Positions 11,801 to 23,850 of a stretch of 64,000 nt of DNA are shown one piece after another; position 1 is the stretch's first letter, and the number at the start of each line of letters is the position of its first letter. Made by a program: the position numbers and the translations under genes. The notes under the pieces were generated by a model. That model did not search any database, was not told the origin of the DNA, and worked only from the letters and a program-made list of their open reading frames with translations. The stretch is taken from positions 9,260,619 to 9,324,618 of the forward strand of contig OX459097.1 of the NCBI GenBank assembly GCA_949775045.1, given 5' to 3'. Source of the DNA: Metridium senile (Eukaryota > Cnidaria > Anthozoa > Actiniaria > Metridiidae).

Positions 11801-13157
11801 TTGCAGTTCGATACTTCCGGAACCTTTCTACGCCAATAACATTTCTCAATTTTCTCAATTGGACAAACAAACCTCATATTCTTAATGCCATTGACAAGGG
11901 CTTTCTAACAATGTATAATTTGTTTATAAAAAGGCAGTTTGAAAATTGCTAAATTTTCTGGTTTTCTTGAAAAACGCTATTTTGGAGAAGGATCTATCGT
12001 ACGACTTCCATATAAGGGCAATGCTCATGTACGTGTAGAGGGTCACTAAAGTACATGAGAGATTTCACTGATGTACGTACAGGAGACTCGTACCCGGTTT
12101 ACTAGAATATTTGTCCGCGTGACAAGGAATTTTCAAGATGGCGGACCGATGAAGCGAACAGAAAGTTATTGCACTCAATTCGCATATAAACAACCGAATA
12201 TACATTGTAGTAATCAAGCCTCAGTTTATAGCCTGCCAGTGGGCTATGCGAACAGTATAAGTATAATCGCTCAATATCTACCATGGTAATCTAACCCAGT
12301 CTTCGACACTGTCCGAAAGCCCAAATAAAACGGCATATTTATTATTACTTATTCCATATCTTGAAATACTCTCATGCCACGCACTGTTTTCAGTCAGCAG
12401 CAGAAAATCATTCTCGAAAGAGCATGGTCTTCTGGGTACGAGTCTCCTGTACGTACATCAGTGAAATCTCTCATGTACTTTAGTGACCCTCTACACGTAC
12501 ATGAGCATTGCCCTTATATGGAAGTCGTACGATAGATGCTCTTGCTATTTTGAGGCCTTGGAATTCAACCGCTGTTTTCTCCGCGAAAAATGTAAAAATT
12601 CTGAAATGTTTTGCACCAGAGATTTAGAGCTAATAGCAAGGTTTATTATGATGTTTGTTTTTATTCTAAAAAGATTTTCAAAGTAGGGTAAAATTGACTG
12701 AAAACACATCATTCTTTGAAACGGGCTTCCTGTGTACTTTTCAATAAAAAAACAAGCCATACAAACGAGCAAAAACGCAGCAAAAAACACCGTGAAAAAT
12801 ATTTTTCCAGAAAAAAAATCACTCTTTCAACATTCAAAGCTTTTATTATCAAAAACACGGAAATTACAATTCTGAACGTTCTCGAGTTTTTTCAAGATTT
12901 TGGGTACTCCTCATTGTTACTTTTCACCTAATTTTACAGATTTGTATCAAGAAATACACAGGAAGCCCGTTTTAAAGAATGATGTATTTTTAGTCTTTTT
13001 TACCCTACTTAAAAATCTTTTTAAAAATAAAATAAAAATCATTGTAGACCTTACTATTTGCTCTAAATCGCTGGCTAAAAATATTTCAGAAATTCTGCTT
13101 ATTTTAGCGGTTGAATTTAAAGGCCTTAAAATAGCGTTTTTCAAGAAAAGTAAAAAA
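8853..13157. repeat. Tandem array of a 1.13-kb palindromic element (copies A-D)
   Basis: Copies: A 8853-9992 (complete), B 10037-10830 (left part deleted), C 11038-12746 (complete once a 559-base insertion and its duplication are removed), D 12945-13157 (left arm only). Each unit starts GAAATACACAGGAAGCCCG and ends with its inverse, GGCTTCCTGTGTATTTTTCG. The two halves match as inverted arms over at least 290 bases each, for example TTTTTATAAACAAACTGT against TTTGTTTATAAAAAGGCAG. Spacers of about 210 bases at 10831-11037 and 12747-12944 are themselves copies of each other. No long frame is conserved, so this is either a non-autonomous foldback or a satellite made from one. A fragment recurs at 15898-15940. 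Confidence 0.8.
11985..12543. mobile_element. Mutator-like foldback MITE with 9-bp target duplication
   Basis: A 559-base element is inserted in palindrome copy C. It has inverted ends of about 115 bases running inward from ATCTATCGTACGACTTCC to GGAGACTCGTACCC, with only a few mismatches at the outer tips. GCTATTTTG is duplicated exactly at 11976-11984 and 12544-12552. Copies A and B show the uninterrupted site (ACGCTATTTTGAGGCC near 9789 and 10627), which proves both insertion and duplication length. Long TIRs and a 9-bp duplication fit Mutator-type transposases. The interior is non-coding. Confidence 0.8.
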
Positions 13158-13825
13158 ATAGACGCTCAATGAGCGCATGTGGCTACTGAATAGTGTGAAT
13201 AGAAATCGTAAGCAAAAGTAAATATAATTACTAGTTTATAGCCCTTCCATCGGAATATTTTGTAAAGACACGTCCAATGAGCGAATGTGCAGTGCATAAT
13301 ATTAAATTATTGGTATTTTGGAAATGTAAATATTATGCTAGAAATGATGTGGTATGCTATGGTGGTTCTACAGTCGCACACAGATTACATATATTGACAG
13401 TACAGTGCAATTTGTTGGAACAAATGGAATTAGTCTTTGGAGCAGAAGCAAGAGTAGTGCAATCATATGAGGGAATGGTATGGAAAAAGTTTTCAAGAAC
13501 CATAATGATTATTCGACTGCTTTTTTATGTAATAGAGTTAAACTGAAATACAAGAGAGATAGATGAAGTCTTTTAATTAATTCCTTTCCCACTGAATTAC
13601 AAAAGTCAAGAAATGAACTTGGCAGTGTTTACATAGACCTGATGAATAAAAAAGAAAAAATAATTAATTAATCAACACTTTCCGTTTACAAAAGATGAAG
13701 CAGAGAAATAAATAGTTGAAGTTTTGAATTTTGAAAAGTTAGTCCTTTAATAGTGATATATAGTCAATTAATTATTTGCTTATTGAATTTGGGTTGAATA
13801 CGATTTGGGGAAACTGAAGCTGTTA
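13158..13825. other. Gene-free AT-rich spacer
   Basis: I see no recognisable gene, repeat or RNA. The 89-codon frame at 13277-13546 resembles nothing I know and has no supporting context. Confidence 0.4.
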
Positions 13826-13833
13826 GCATTTTG

Positions 13834-14682
13834 TAGCCTGCGTCACATCCGGACTTTTTCTCGGTTAAGTCCGTCTGTGAAACAACGCCACAAACCGTGT
13901 TCTGGACCCCCAGCTGACTAGCACGGATATAAGAAGCGATTTCTTATTGGCTCTCGCCTTGTTCAATTCTAACACGATTGCTGATTGGTTTGGATGTCCG
14001 TCTACGCACATGTGACAATGTAAACAAACCAAGCAGCCGTTTAAAGTTATGAAAATCAATTCAGTAATTGAAAGCCTTTTGCTAACCTACAATTTACCTG
14101 AAGGAAAGGAGAGTACCAAAGCCTTTTTGAGCAGAATAATGTTTTTATCGACCTTCCGACACGCTATATCAAAGATCTATGATATTTTAAAGCTGATCAG
14201 ATGTGAAGAACATCATTTGTAGGTATTGTTAGATTTATTTCATTGCCTGTGCTGTGTGAGATAAGCCCAGTAGTTTGTTCGTTTATAGACAAATTGTGTT
14301 TTATAATTCTTCAAACAAGCTTGGCATACTTCTTGAGATTTCCTCTCAATAGAAATAAAAGGCCAATCAAATATTGAATTTTCCTTTGCTGCTCGTGATA
14401 AATCTGTCTTTTTGAATCATAAACTTTGCAGTAAATTTCGTTCAAACAACTACACATGTCAAAGGTCAAAACCCTGTGTAGCATTAAAACTTTGGCGCGA
14501 TGAAAGATAGTTATGACAAGCTTTTGACCAATCAGCGAGCATGTTAGAATCGAAGAAGACACGAGCCAATCAGAAATCGCTTCTTATATCCGTGCTAGTC
14601 AGCTGGGGGTCCAGAACACGGTTTGTGGCGTTGTTTCACAGACGGACTTAACCGAGAAAAAGTCCGGATGTGACGCAGGCTA
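13834..14682. mobile_element. hAT-like foldback MITE, family C, long copy
   Basis: An 849-base element has inverted arms of about 120 bases that are nearly identical. Both ends are TAGCCTGCGTCACATCCGG and its inverse. The 8-bp sequence GCATTTTG flanks it at 13826-13833 and 14683-14690; an adjacent TA matches as well, so 10 bp is also possible. An 8-bp duplication is typical of hAT transposons. High arm identity suggests a recent insertion. Related short copies are at 24994-25052 and 46084-46149. The interior has no transposase. Confidence 0.75.
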
Positions 14683-14690
14683 GCATTTTG

Positions 14691-16569
14691 TTGCTGTTCA
14701 TCGTCTTGTTGGTTTTGAATATTGTGCACAAAGAAAATTATTTCCCACCTATTTTTTGTCAGATGTAGTTTATAGGGTTGTAGTTTTCAATTTTATACAG
14801 CAGTTTGAAAAAATATTCATATTTTTTTTAGTCTAGAATGTTAGCTCAATAACAATAATGGTTGTTGTCTAGATAGATAGATAATCTAGATGTTGACTTT
14901 CTAAGGATTTTTTATTATTTTTGCCTTATTTTCTCTTTCTTCAATGTTCACATAATAAGAACAGCATTATTTCCAACAGATCACTTTTTGTACGTTTGAT
15001 TTTGGCATAAATTGTCATTAGAATTATCGACAATGTCATAAGAATGCTCAAATTTACTTATGGCAGCTTCCATTGTTGTTTGGTAGATGAAAAGTAGTAG
15101 AACCTGTAAATATACAGGTCTGTCATTTTCCTTGTATTTACAACTTGAGGATTTCTTGAATATCCTTCGAGGTTGAATTAATATCGCACTGAATGGGGCT
15201 GATTTATTCCACAATGTGACTCAGTTTTCCTACAAAGAGGCTCATTCATTCTCATGAGAGGCTCATGTATTCCCTAACGGGGTTTTCAGTTCGGTTTTTG
15301 TTGTTTGGGATCTCCAAACGGAGCTGATTCATCGAAAATACTGAGCGAGCGATTTTGGTGACTCATAAATCCCGGCGTAAATATCGGCCTAAAAGCCCGC
15401 CTAAAAGCTAAACAAAACTTGAAAAACCTTTCATTTATTCAATTACAAAAGCTGTGATAAGTAAAAGTTTGAATAATTTTTCGAACAATAAACTTTACTT
15501 ACCGAAAATCGAAGAAACTTGTGATCTTGAAGTCCCACAACTTCAGGTTTGTCAAAGGTTCCAGAGATCACGATCAATTGCAAGCATGAGGTATTATCGA
15601 TTGACATTTGTTTTCCTTCGTGAAGGAATCGAAATAACGAATGCGAGCTAGTCGATAACTATTGGTTACAAAGTTAATCGAATAGATATTGATTGGCTTC
15701 GAAGGAGGCTTCGTGTGGAGTTACGGGTATATACTTCGTGTGGTCTCATATCAATCACTTATAGTTGACAAAACGAATAAAACGACTACATGGACATTCA
15801 GCAATGAAGTATATACCGATTTCTTACAGCCTTACAACCTATCTTACACGACTCGATGACATAGTGGCTACGCATTCCCAGAATGCAGTAGCCACAAAAA
15901 TGGCAATTTTCAAACTGCCTTTTTATAAACAAACTGTAAAAGTGACCCTTCCCTTTTTACTATGTAAATACTTCATGGCCCTCGCCATCATTCCTCCAGC
16001 CCTTCCCCTTCTTATAAACGAATGCTCCCTAACTGTTGTATTTCATTCTAGTATAACACTTACCTATTGTTGTTGGCTGCTAGATACATACACTTGTTTG
16101 CCAGGGACATTGCCACATTAGATCATGATGTATACTTCCAGCTGAGTTGACCTTCAGAACAAACACAAGGTCAACCAATCAGAATTGAGGATTCAACATC
16201 GTATTTTGATTAGCATTTCCTATCATTCTGCCAAGAGAATTAATGAAATACAAGTTCTTCTTTCTTTAAATTAATCGTAAACTGTAGTCAAACTCATGGC
16301 GGGATTATGTTTCAATCAACAACAAAAGTCTACATTGTATATTTAGAAAATGCTCGAAAATTGCTAACCAAAAATTGTCACCCATAATTCCTTTTGGGGA
16401 AGGCAATCAACTCAGCTGGTGCTATACAAAGAAGGAAAAATAAATACAGTGTAAAAAAACTTATTTTAGTACAATAAAGTAAGTAAAGATGATGATAAGA
16501 ATGTTAATGATGATGAAGGTGAAGGTGATTGAGGGCCGGGATGATGGGAACAAGGATAAAACACTCTGC
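14691..16569. other. Gene-free spacer
   Basis: No supported gene. A 43-base piece of the 8.8-13.1 kb palindromic family (GGCAATTTTCAAACTGCC) sits at about 15898-15940. The rest is unannotatable from sequence alone. Confidence 0.4.
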
Positions 16570-16743
16570 AATAGACCTCTTTACCATCCTTGTTTGTTGT
16601 CCCATTTTAGATTACGTGATGCTACCCTTGGGAATTGTTTCTTTCACATGTAAATGATATAACACGTTCATCATAAAAGAACAATCTCGAATGACACGTG
16701 GTCTGAAATGGGCAATTTGCATACGGAGGTAAAGAGGTCTATT
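16570..16743. mobile_element. MITE, family D, copy 1
   Basis: A 174-base foldback ends AATAGACCTCTTTACC and GGTAAAGAGGTCTATT. A diverged second copy lies at 51219-51391. It is non-coding. Confidence 0.7.
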
Positions 16744-16815
16744 AAAGATCCATGGTCAGTTACCAGCATGCTTTGCATTGTTTATTGTTATTTGAGTGCA
16801 TGTTATACTTAATTC

Positions 16816-16907
16816 CAACCTCGTTCCCAGGGCCCTCTCCCTTCGCTTTTGGGTGGGGCGGGGAATACACCCCAAAGCGAAGGGAGAGGGCCCTGGGAAC
16901 GAGGTTG
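16816..16907. mobile_element. 92-bp hairpin MITE with 9-bp duplication
   Basis: Inverted arms CAACCTCGTTCCCAGGGCCC and inverse, close to perfect over about 33 bases, surround a short loop. ACTTAATTC is duplicated exactly at 16807-16815 and 16908-16916. It is nested in a larger imperfect palindrome (about 16747-16955) whose arms contain TTACCAGCATGC and its inverse. From memory, motifs like these are common in coral genomes, which supports a cnidarian source; that link is not proven here. Confidence 0.75.
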
Positions 16908-16996
16908 ACTTAATTCGCAGCCACTCGCGTGGTGCATGCTGGTAAGAACCATGGGTCAAGTGACATATTGATATAGTAAACAAACAGTAAAAACAT

Positions 16997-17227
16997 ACAC
17001 CTACTTGCAGCAAGGTTGTCATACAAAATAGAACATTTGTCACAAAGAAAATAGAACATTTGTGATTTAGTGCGAAAGGAATCAATTAAAAGACAAAAGA
17101 GAGAGTTTAGCTTGAGTGATCTTCTTTTGTCTTTTAATCAATTCCTATCGTACTAAATCACAAATGTTCTATTTTCTTTATAACAAATGTATATTTTTGT
17201 ATGACAACCTTACTGCAAGTAGGTGTA
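16997..17227. mobile_element. MITE, family E, copy 1
   Basis: A 231-base almost complete hairpin. The ends are TACACCTACTTGCAG and CTGCAAGTAGGTGTA, flanked by TA-rich sequence that suits a TA duplication. A near-identical copy is at 33895-34127, inside another MITE. Confidence 0.75.
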
Positions 17228-17368
17228 TATTAAATAGCATGAATATCACGAATATATATGATAAATTTGCGAGCTATTTTATAGTTATATTGTTTTCAAA
17301 GATCAAACGATGTATTTTGCGCTTAGCTTAATGTTTCTGGAAATTATAAATAAGTTGATATAATACAT

Positions 17369-17468
17369 GGTAACTGTTATAATTTGAATAAAAGCACTGA
17401 TAGTTTGTACATAAGAATGGTAACTGGTATAATTTGAATAAAAGCACTGATAGTTTGTACATAAGAAT
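17369..17468. repeat. Direct duplication of about 50 bases
   Basis: ATAATTTGAATAAAAGCACTG through GTACATAAGAATG occurs twice in tandem, with one or two differences. Confidence 0.7.
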
Positions 17469-17769
17469 GCAGGCCTTACCACTATTCCTATCTAGATGGG
17501 CAACACGAGAAGCGGAACTGTACGATCAACAATTCCCAAAACAAAAATCACATAGTAACATAGCAGGCCAGGCAGGGCGATGAGTAGGATGAACCGTCTG
17601 AATTTGTGCATAGCGGACTCCCAGGAACAGAAGAGAACTACATACCCCTCCCCCAGTAAGGTGTAATTTAGATTTGCATATCTCGGGATTTTATACCTGA
17701 TAAAACACTGCTGCTCGTTTTTTAAATAGTACTTAGAATAATAAAGTTTCTTTTACACCCATTATTATA

Positions 17770-17934
17770 ATTGATGACGACTATGATTGTGATGATGATA
17801 TGATGACGATGGTGGCCATGGTGATGTGATAATTATAATGATTATTATTTATTATTATTTATTAATGATTATTTATTATGATGGTGATGAAGCTGATGAT
17901 GGCAGATTATGACGACGATGATAGCGATGACGAC

Positions 17935-17975
<41 letters not shown>

Positions 17976-18270
17976 CGATGATGATAATGATGATGATGAC
18001 GATGATATCGTGACCATGCATGACGATAATCACGGTCACGCATGATGGCCAGTGGACGATGACGACGATAGTTCTATCGATGATGGTGATGGCGATATGA
18101 CGACGAAGACTTCGACGATGATAATGACGATGATGATGATCGATCGTGGCCATGGTGATGACGATGATGATGGTGCAGGATGTGTTTATTATGCACGATG
18201 CAGTCAGTGGTGATGGCAATGACGATAAAGATGACAATGGCAATGACGACGATGAATGTGGTGATGCTGC
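17770..18270. repeat. (GAT)n-rich complex microsatellite
   Basis: Imperfect GAT/GAC triplets cover about 500 bases, with the purest stretch near 17920-18000. The 182-codon reverse frame (Ile/Val/His/Ser runs) is repeat translation. Confidence 0.85.
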
Positions 18271-18414
18271 ATGATGATCATGATATGTAAATGTCAAATG
18301 CAAAAAGGTGTGCATTAGATTGTTTTGCAACATTGGCAGAGACTTTGACGCAAACTTGTCATGCATTTTATTGTATTCTACACTGGCAAAGAAACAATAA
18401 AACGGGGGCGTATC

Positions 18415-18680
18415 CAAAGCCGTGCTTTTTTCGTTTTGTCCTTATGTGATATCCCTTAGATGTTATAAATCGTCCGTGCCATTTTAAAAGGACGTCCAGT
18501 ATCTATTAGGGGTACTCTGGTCCTCTCAAAATCTCGTTCTATTTTTCCTTTGCCACCGGGGGCGTATCATAAGCCACGCTTTTTTCGTTTGGCAACTCTT
18601 AGGTACCGGTGTTATGCATCGTACGTGCCACGCCCTTTTAAAAGGTCCAATATCTATTAGGGATACTGCAGGTTTTAAAA
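18415..18680. repeat. Pair of diverged direct repeats
   Basis: Two copies of about 115 bases share GCTTTTTTCGTTTTG, a TTAAAAGG stretch and ATCTATTAGGGGTACT. Around them I see no gene. The stretch from 18900 to 19015 contains a small hairpin-like sequence followed by (TATAG)n at 19016-19047. Confidence 0.5.
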
Positions 18681-19129
18681 TTCGCGTCGAGCATACTCGC
18701 GTAATGTGATTAATTCAAGGCAATGAATAGGCAATGAGTTGAATAAGATGTTTTATTACTCCCATTAAACAGTTGCATGATTATATATTTGTTGGAACGC
18801 CCAAGCCCATTCCAACATATAGACTAAATTTGAACACAATATTCTAACAAGCAAATATAGCATACTATAGTATAGTTATCAATTAGACAACAGAAAGTCG
18901 TGCACCCATGGCGTTATAGACGCATGAGCTGAGAGAAAATATAAATAACGATTAGCAAGCGTAAGAGTGGCACGAGGCGAAGCCGAGTGCGCGTAATAAT
19001 TATGCTATTTATAATACAGTATAGTATAGTATAGTATAGTATAGTATATATTGATAAATGTGTTTTCAGCTGCCTGTGTTGTGTGACTTCATTTGCTCTT
19101 AGTTTCTACATGTATATTATTGGGCTGCC

Positions 19130-20040
19130 TGGTCTATATTATTTCAGCTGGTCTAGCTAAAGGCTGAATAGATGCATGTTATGAATAGATGTTATTATGT
19201 ATGTCTCTTAGAGTACTCTTATGGATATGCATCATGCTCATCTTATAATGGTTAATATGGCATTTCTCATCTCCTGTATTCTCCAGAAATAGATAAGAGG
19301 GTGTAACACACCACCCATCATCGATACTGTATAGCATGCAAGCCCAAACAACTCACTGTCATAGGCAAGATTTAAGAGCTTGACTCCATAACATAATAGC
19401 TAAAGGCTTAATATATATGTATGTCTCTTAGAGTACTCTTATATGGATATGCATCATGCTCATCTTATAATGGTAAATATAGCACTTCTCATCTAATTTA
19501 ATATTTATATAGCGCAAATATCTATGTTCATATTCAAATGCATATTTTGGACTGCCTGCATGGTCTGTATTTTTTCAGCTGGTCTAGCTAAAGGCTTAAT
19601 ATATATGTATGTCTCTTAGAGTACTCTTATGGATATGCATCATGCTCATCTTATAATGGTAAATATAGCACTTCTCAATTCCTATATTAATATCAATTTA
19701 ATATTTATATAGCGCAAATATCTATGTACATATTCAAATGCATAGTTGGACTGCCTGGTCTATATTTTTTCAGCTGGTCTAGCTAAAGGCTTAATATGTC
19801 GCTTAGAGTACTCTTATGGATATGCATCATGCTCATCTTATAATGGTAAATATAGCACTTCTCATCTAATTTAATATTTATATAGCGTAAATATCTATGT
19901 ACATATTCATGCAAATGCATATATTGGACTGCATGGTCTATATTTTTTCCAGATCACGTCTAGCTAAAGGCTTAATAGACGTATGTCTTTTAGAGTACTC
20001 TTATGGATATGCATCATGCTCATCTTATAATGGTTAATAT
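19130..20040. repeat. Five-unit tandem array derived from the GPCR 3' end
   Basis: The core AGAGTACTCTTATGG, followed by ATATGCATCATGCTCATC, occurs near 19210, 19430, 19618, 19804 and 19992. Intervening sequence (CAGCTGGTCTAGCTAAAGGC, TTTATATAGCGCAAATATC) gives a period of about 185-220 bases. The last unit overlaps the C-terminal codons and 3' untranslated region of the GPCR, so the array grew out of the end of that gene. Confidence 0.8.
19252..19391 (-). pseudogene. C-terminal GPCR fragment, duplicated
   Basis: About 140 bases are near-identical to 20032-20180, the last part of the GPCR coding sequence (TM7 and tail). The fragment ends abruptly at CTAAAGGCTTA of the tandem unit. It cannot encode a receptor and marks one step of the local duplication. 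Confidence 0.8.
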
Positions 20041-20907
20041 GGCATTTCTCATCTCCTGTATTCTCCAGAAATAGATAAGGGGGTGTAACACCCCACCCAT
20101 CATCGATACTGTATAGCATGCAAGCCCAAACAACTCACTTTCATAGGCAAGATTTAAGAGCTTGACTCCATAACATAATAGAAAAGCAGCAATGATCAAA
20201 TACATTGTGTTCACAGACCTCTTGTATCGAGGCATATCGATGTCCGATTGTGTTGCTTGCTGCTGGGCCTGTATTTGTGCAGAATGTCGACGGACTACTC
20301 GAAATATTTTGAAAATAAAGACAAAATTAATTATCAGCAAGATTAAAACCAATACAAAATCAACATAAGTAAAATGTTCAGAGTCCAAAAGAACATCTGT
20401 GACATTCAAGACAGCAAAAACTATGGCAATAATAGTAAAAACGATGGCATAACGCTGGATTGTGATAAGCTGGTTATAGCGTAAGTGCAAATGTACTGCA
20501 AGAAATCGGTCAGTGATTATTAAAGTAACTGTACTGAAAGCGATAAACCCATGGAATATCGCCAATTGGACTCCAACCCCGTCCAGGATCTCGTACAAAG
20601 AGTCTTCAGCAGTAAGTAGGGATATCAAGAATGTACACAATAAAGGTTCCATGACGGCTGCACCGAAGAAGTCTGACAAGGCCAAACAAAGAAGCAAAAA
20701 ATGCGAAGGTGTTCGAAGAGACGATCTTTTTACAAAAGTTAAAACGAGAACAAAATTGAACAAGAAAGATACCACAGCGATTAAAACGTTTATGACTAAT
20801 ATTGAGATAATAGCATATTGGAGATGGTTGCTTTCGTAGCTTTCACGGTCATCATCCTCAGTTTCGTCTAAGCTCAACGTTGGTGTTGATACGGTGCTGT
20901 TGTTCAT
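20020..20907 (-). CDS. Rhodopsin-like (class A) G protein-coupled receptor, intronless
   Basis: A single-exon gene for a 295-residue plasma-membrane receptor of unknown ligand. I start it at the ATG of MNNSTVSTPT; the frame extends two codons upstream only through a TTG. The N-terminus has overlapping N-glycosylation sequons (NNST). Seven hydrophobic segments follow: TM1 (IISILVINVLIAVVSFLFN), TM2 with the LALSD motif, TM3 ending TDRFLAVHLHL in place of DRY, then TM4-TM6, and TM7 with HPLIYFW in place of NPxxY. The conserved TM3 cysteine and the CWxP motif of TM6 are absent, and the C-terminal tail is very short. Such divergent intronless class A receptors are common in cnidarians. Both ends of the gene are duplicated locally. 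Its class is clear; its subfamily is not. Confidence 0.85.
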   Translation of the reverse strand: MNNSTVSTPTLSLDETEDDDRESYESNHLQYAIISILVINVLIAVVSFLFNFVLVLTFVKRSSLRTPSHFLLLCLALSDFFGAAVMEPLLCTFLISLLTAEDSLYEILDGVGVQLAIFHGFIAFSTVTLIITDRFLAVHLHLRYNQLITIQRYAIVFTIIAIVFAVLNVTDVLLDSEHFTYVDFVLVLILLIINFVFIFKIFRVVRRHSAQIQAQQQATQSDIDMPRYKRSVNTMYLIIAAFLLCYGVKLLNLAYESELFGLACYTVSMMGGVLHPLIYFWRIQEMRNAILTIIR

Positions 20908-21038
20908 CTTCAAGTGTCAATAGTCGACCAGATTTGTTGGTCGTAATGCTCTTCTAATACTTGATCGTTGGTGTTGATACGGTGCTGTTGTTCATCTTCA
21001 AGTGTCAATAGTCGACCAGATTTGTTGGTCGTAATGCT
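20878..21038 (-). repeat. Duplicated GPCR start region creating an upstream ORF
   Basis: A 73-base block (20878-20950) carrying the start codon and first ten codons of the GPCR is repeated at 20966-21038. In the upstream copy the ATG at 20995 opens a 13-codon frame, MNNSTVSTPTIKY, stopping at 20954, 47 bases before the real start. If transcribed, it would be an upstream ORF. Confidence 0.75.
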
Positions 21039-21039
21039 A

Positions 21040-21665
21040 GGCTAGCAGTTGTTCAGGTTCAAATTGATTTGTAGGAAAGCGCTCGATGAGGTTTTCAAAT
21101 GTCTGTTTTGCCGCGTAAAAGTTCATAAAATCCTTATGAAAAGGACTTCATTCAGTCAAGAGGCTAAACTCCGTCTAAATGAATGCTTCGAGCAATACTT
21201 AGGGAATTCAGTTGAACTTTAGTAAACTGAACATTTATAGAATCCGATGCGGAAGATATGTAGACTACGTTATTCCTACCGTCTTGCAAAGTTAGAATTA
21301 ATATCTCCTCTCACTTCAAGTTTTTTTTTACAACACATCCGTTTTCCAAGATGTTTCGTTGTTGGCTGCTACAACGAATAAGATTTTTTTCAAAGAATTG
21401 ACGAGCATTTGTAAGAGCTAAAAGTAAATTTAATTAACACTTGATGAAAAGCAATTACATTACCAGCATGAACCAGCTCTGTATCCGATCTTCGTTTATT
21501 TTGTTAATTCTCTTCAAAGTAAATAAACGAAATATAAGACTGGTTACAAAAATTGCCGACGTCTCAGTGGAAAGTTTCTGTCAAGCTTTTGATGATTTGA
21601 AAAATCGTACCTTAATATTTTGGATGAACTAAATAGAACGGGATCATCAGTGTTTTTGGACAGCT
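21040..21665. other. Spacer upstream of the GPCR
   Basis: Probable promoter side of the receptor gene. I see no clear TATA box or other motif that I can defend, and no other gene. Confidence 0.4.
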
Positions 21666-21670
21666 TATTT

Positions 21671-23850
<2,180 letters not shown>

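Noticed and set aside
13277..13546. 89-codon frame as a gene
   Set aside because: No recognisable domain, no splice context, and the length is expected by chance in this composition.
20513..20839. 108-codon plus-strand frame
   Set aside because: Shadow of the GPCR on the opposite strand.
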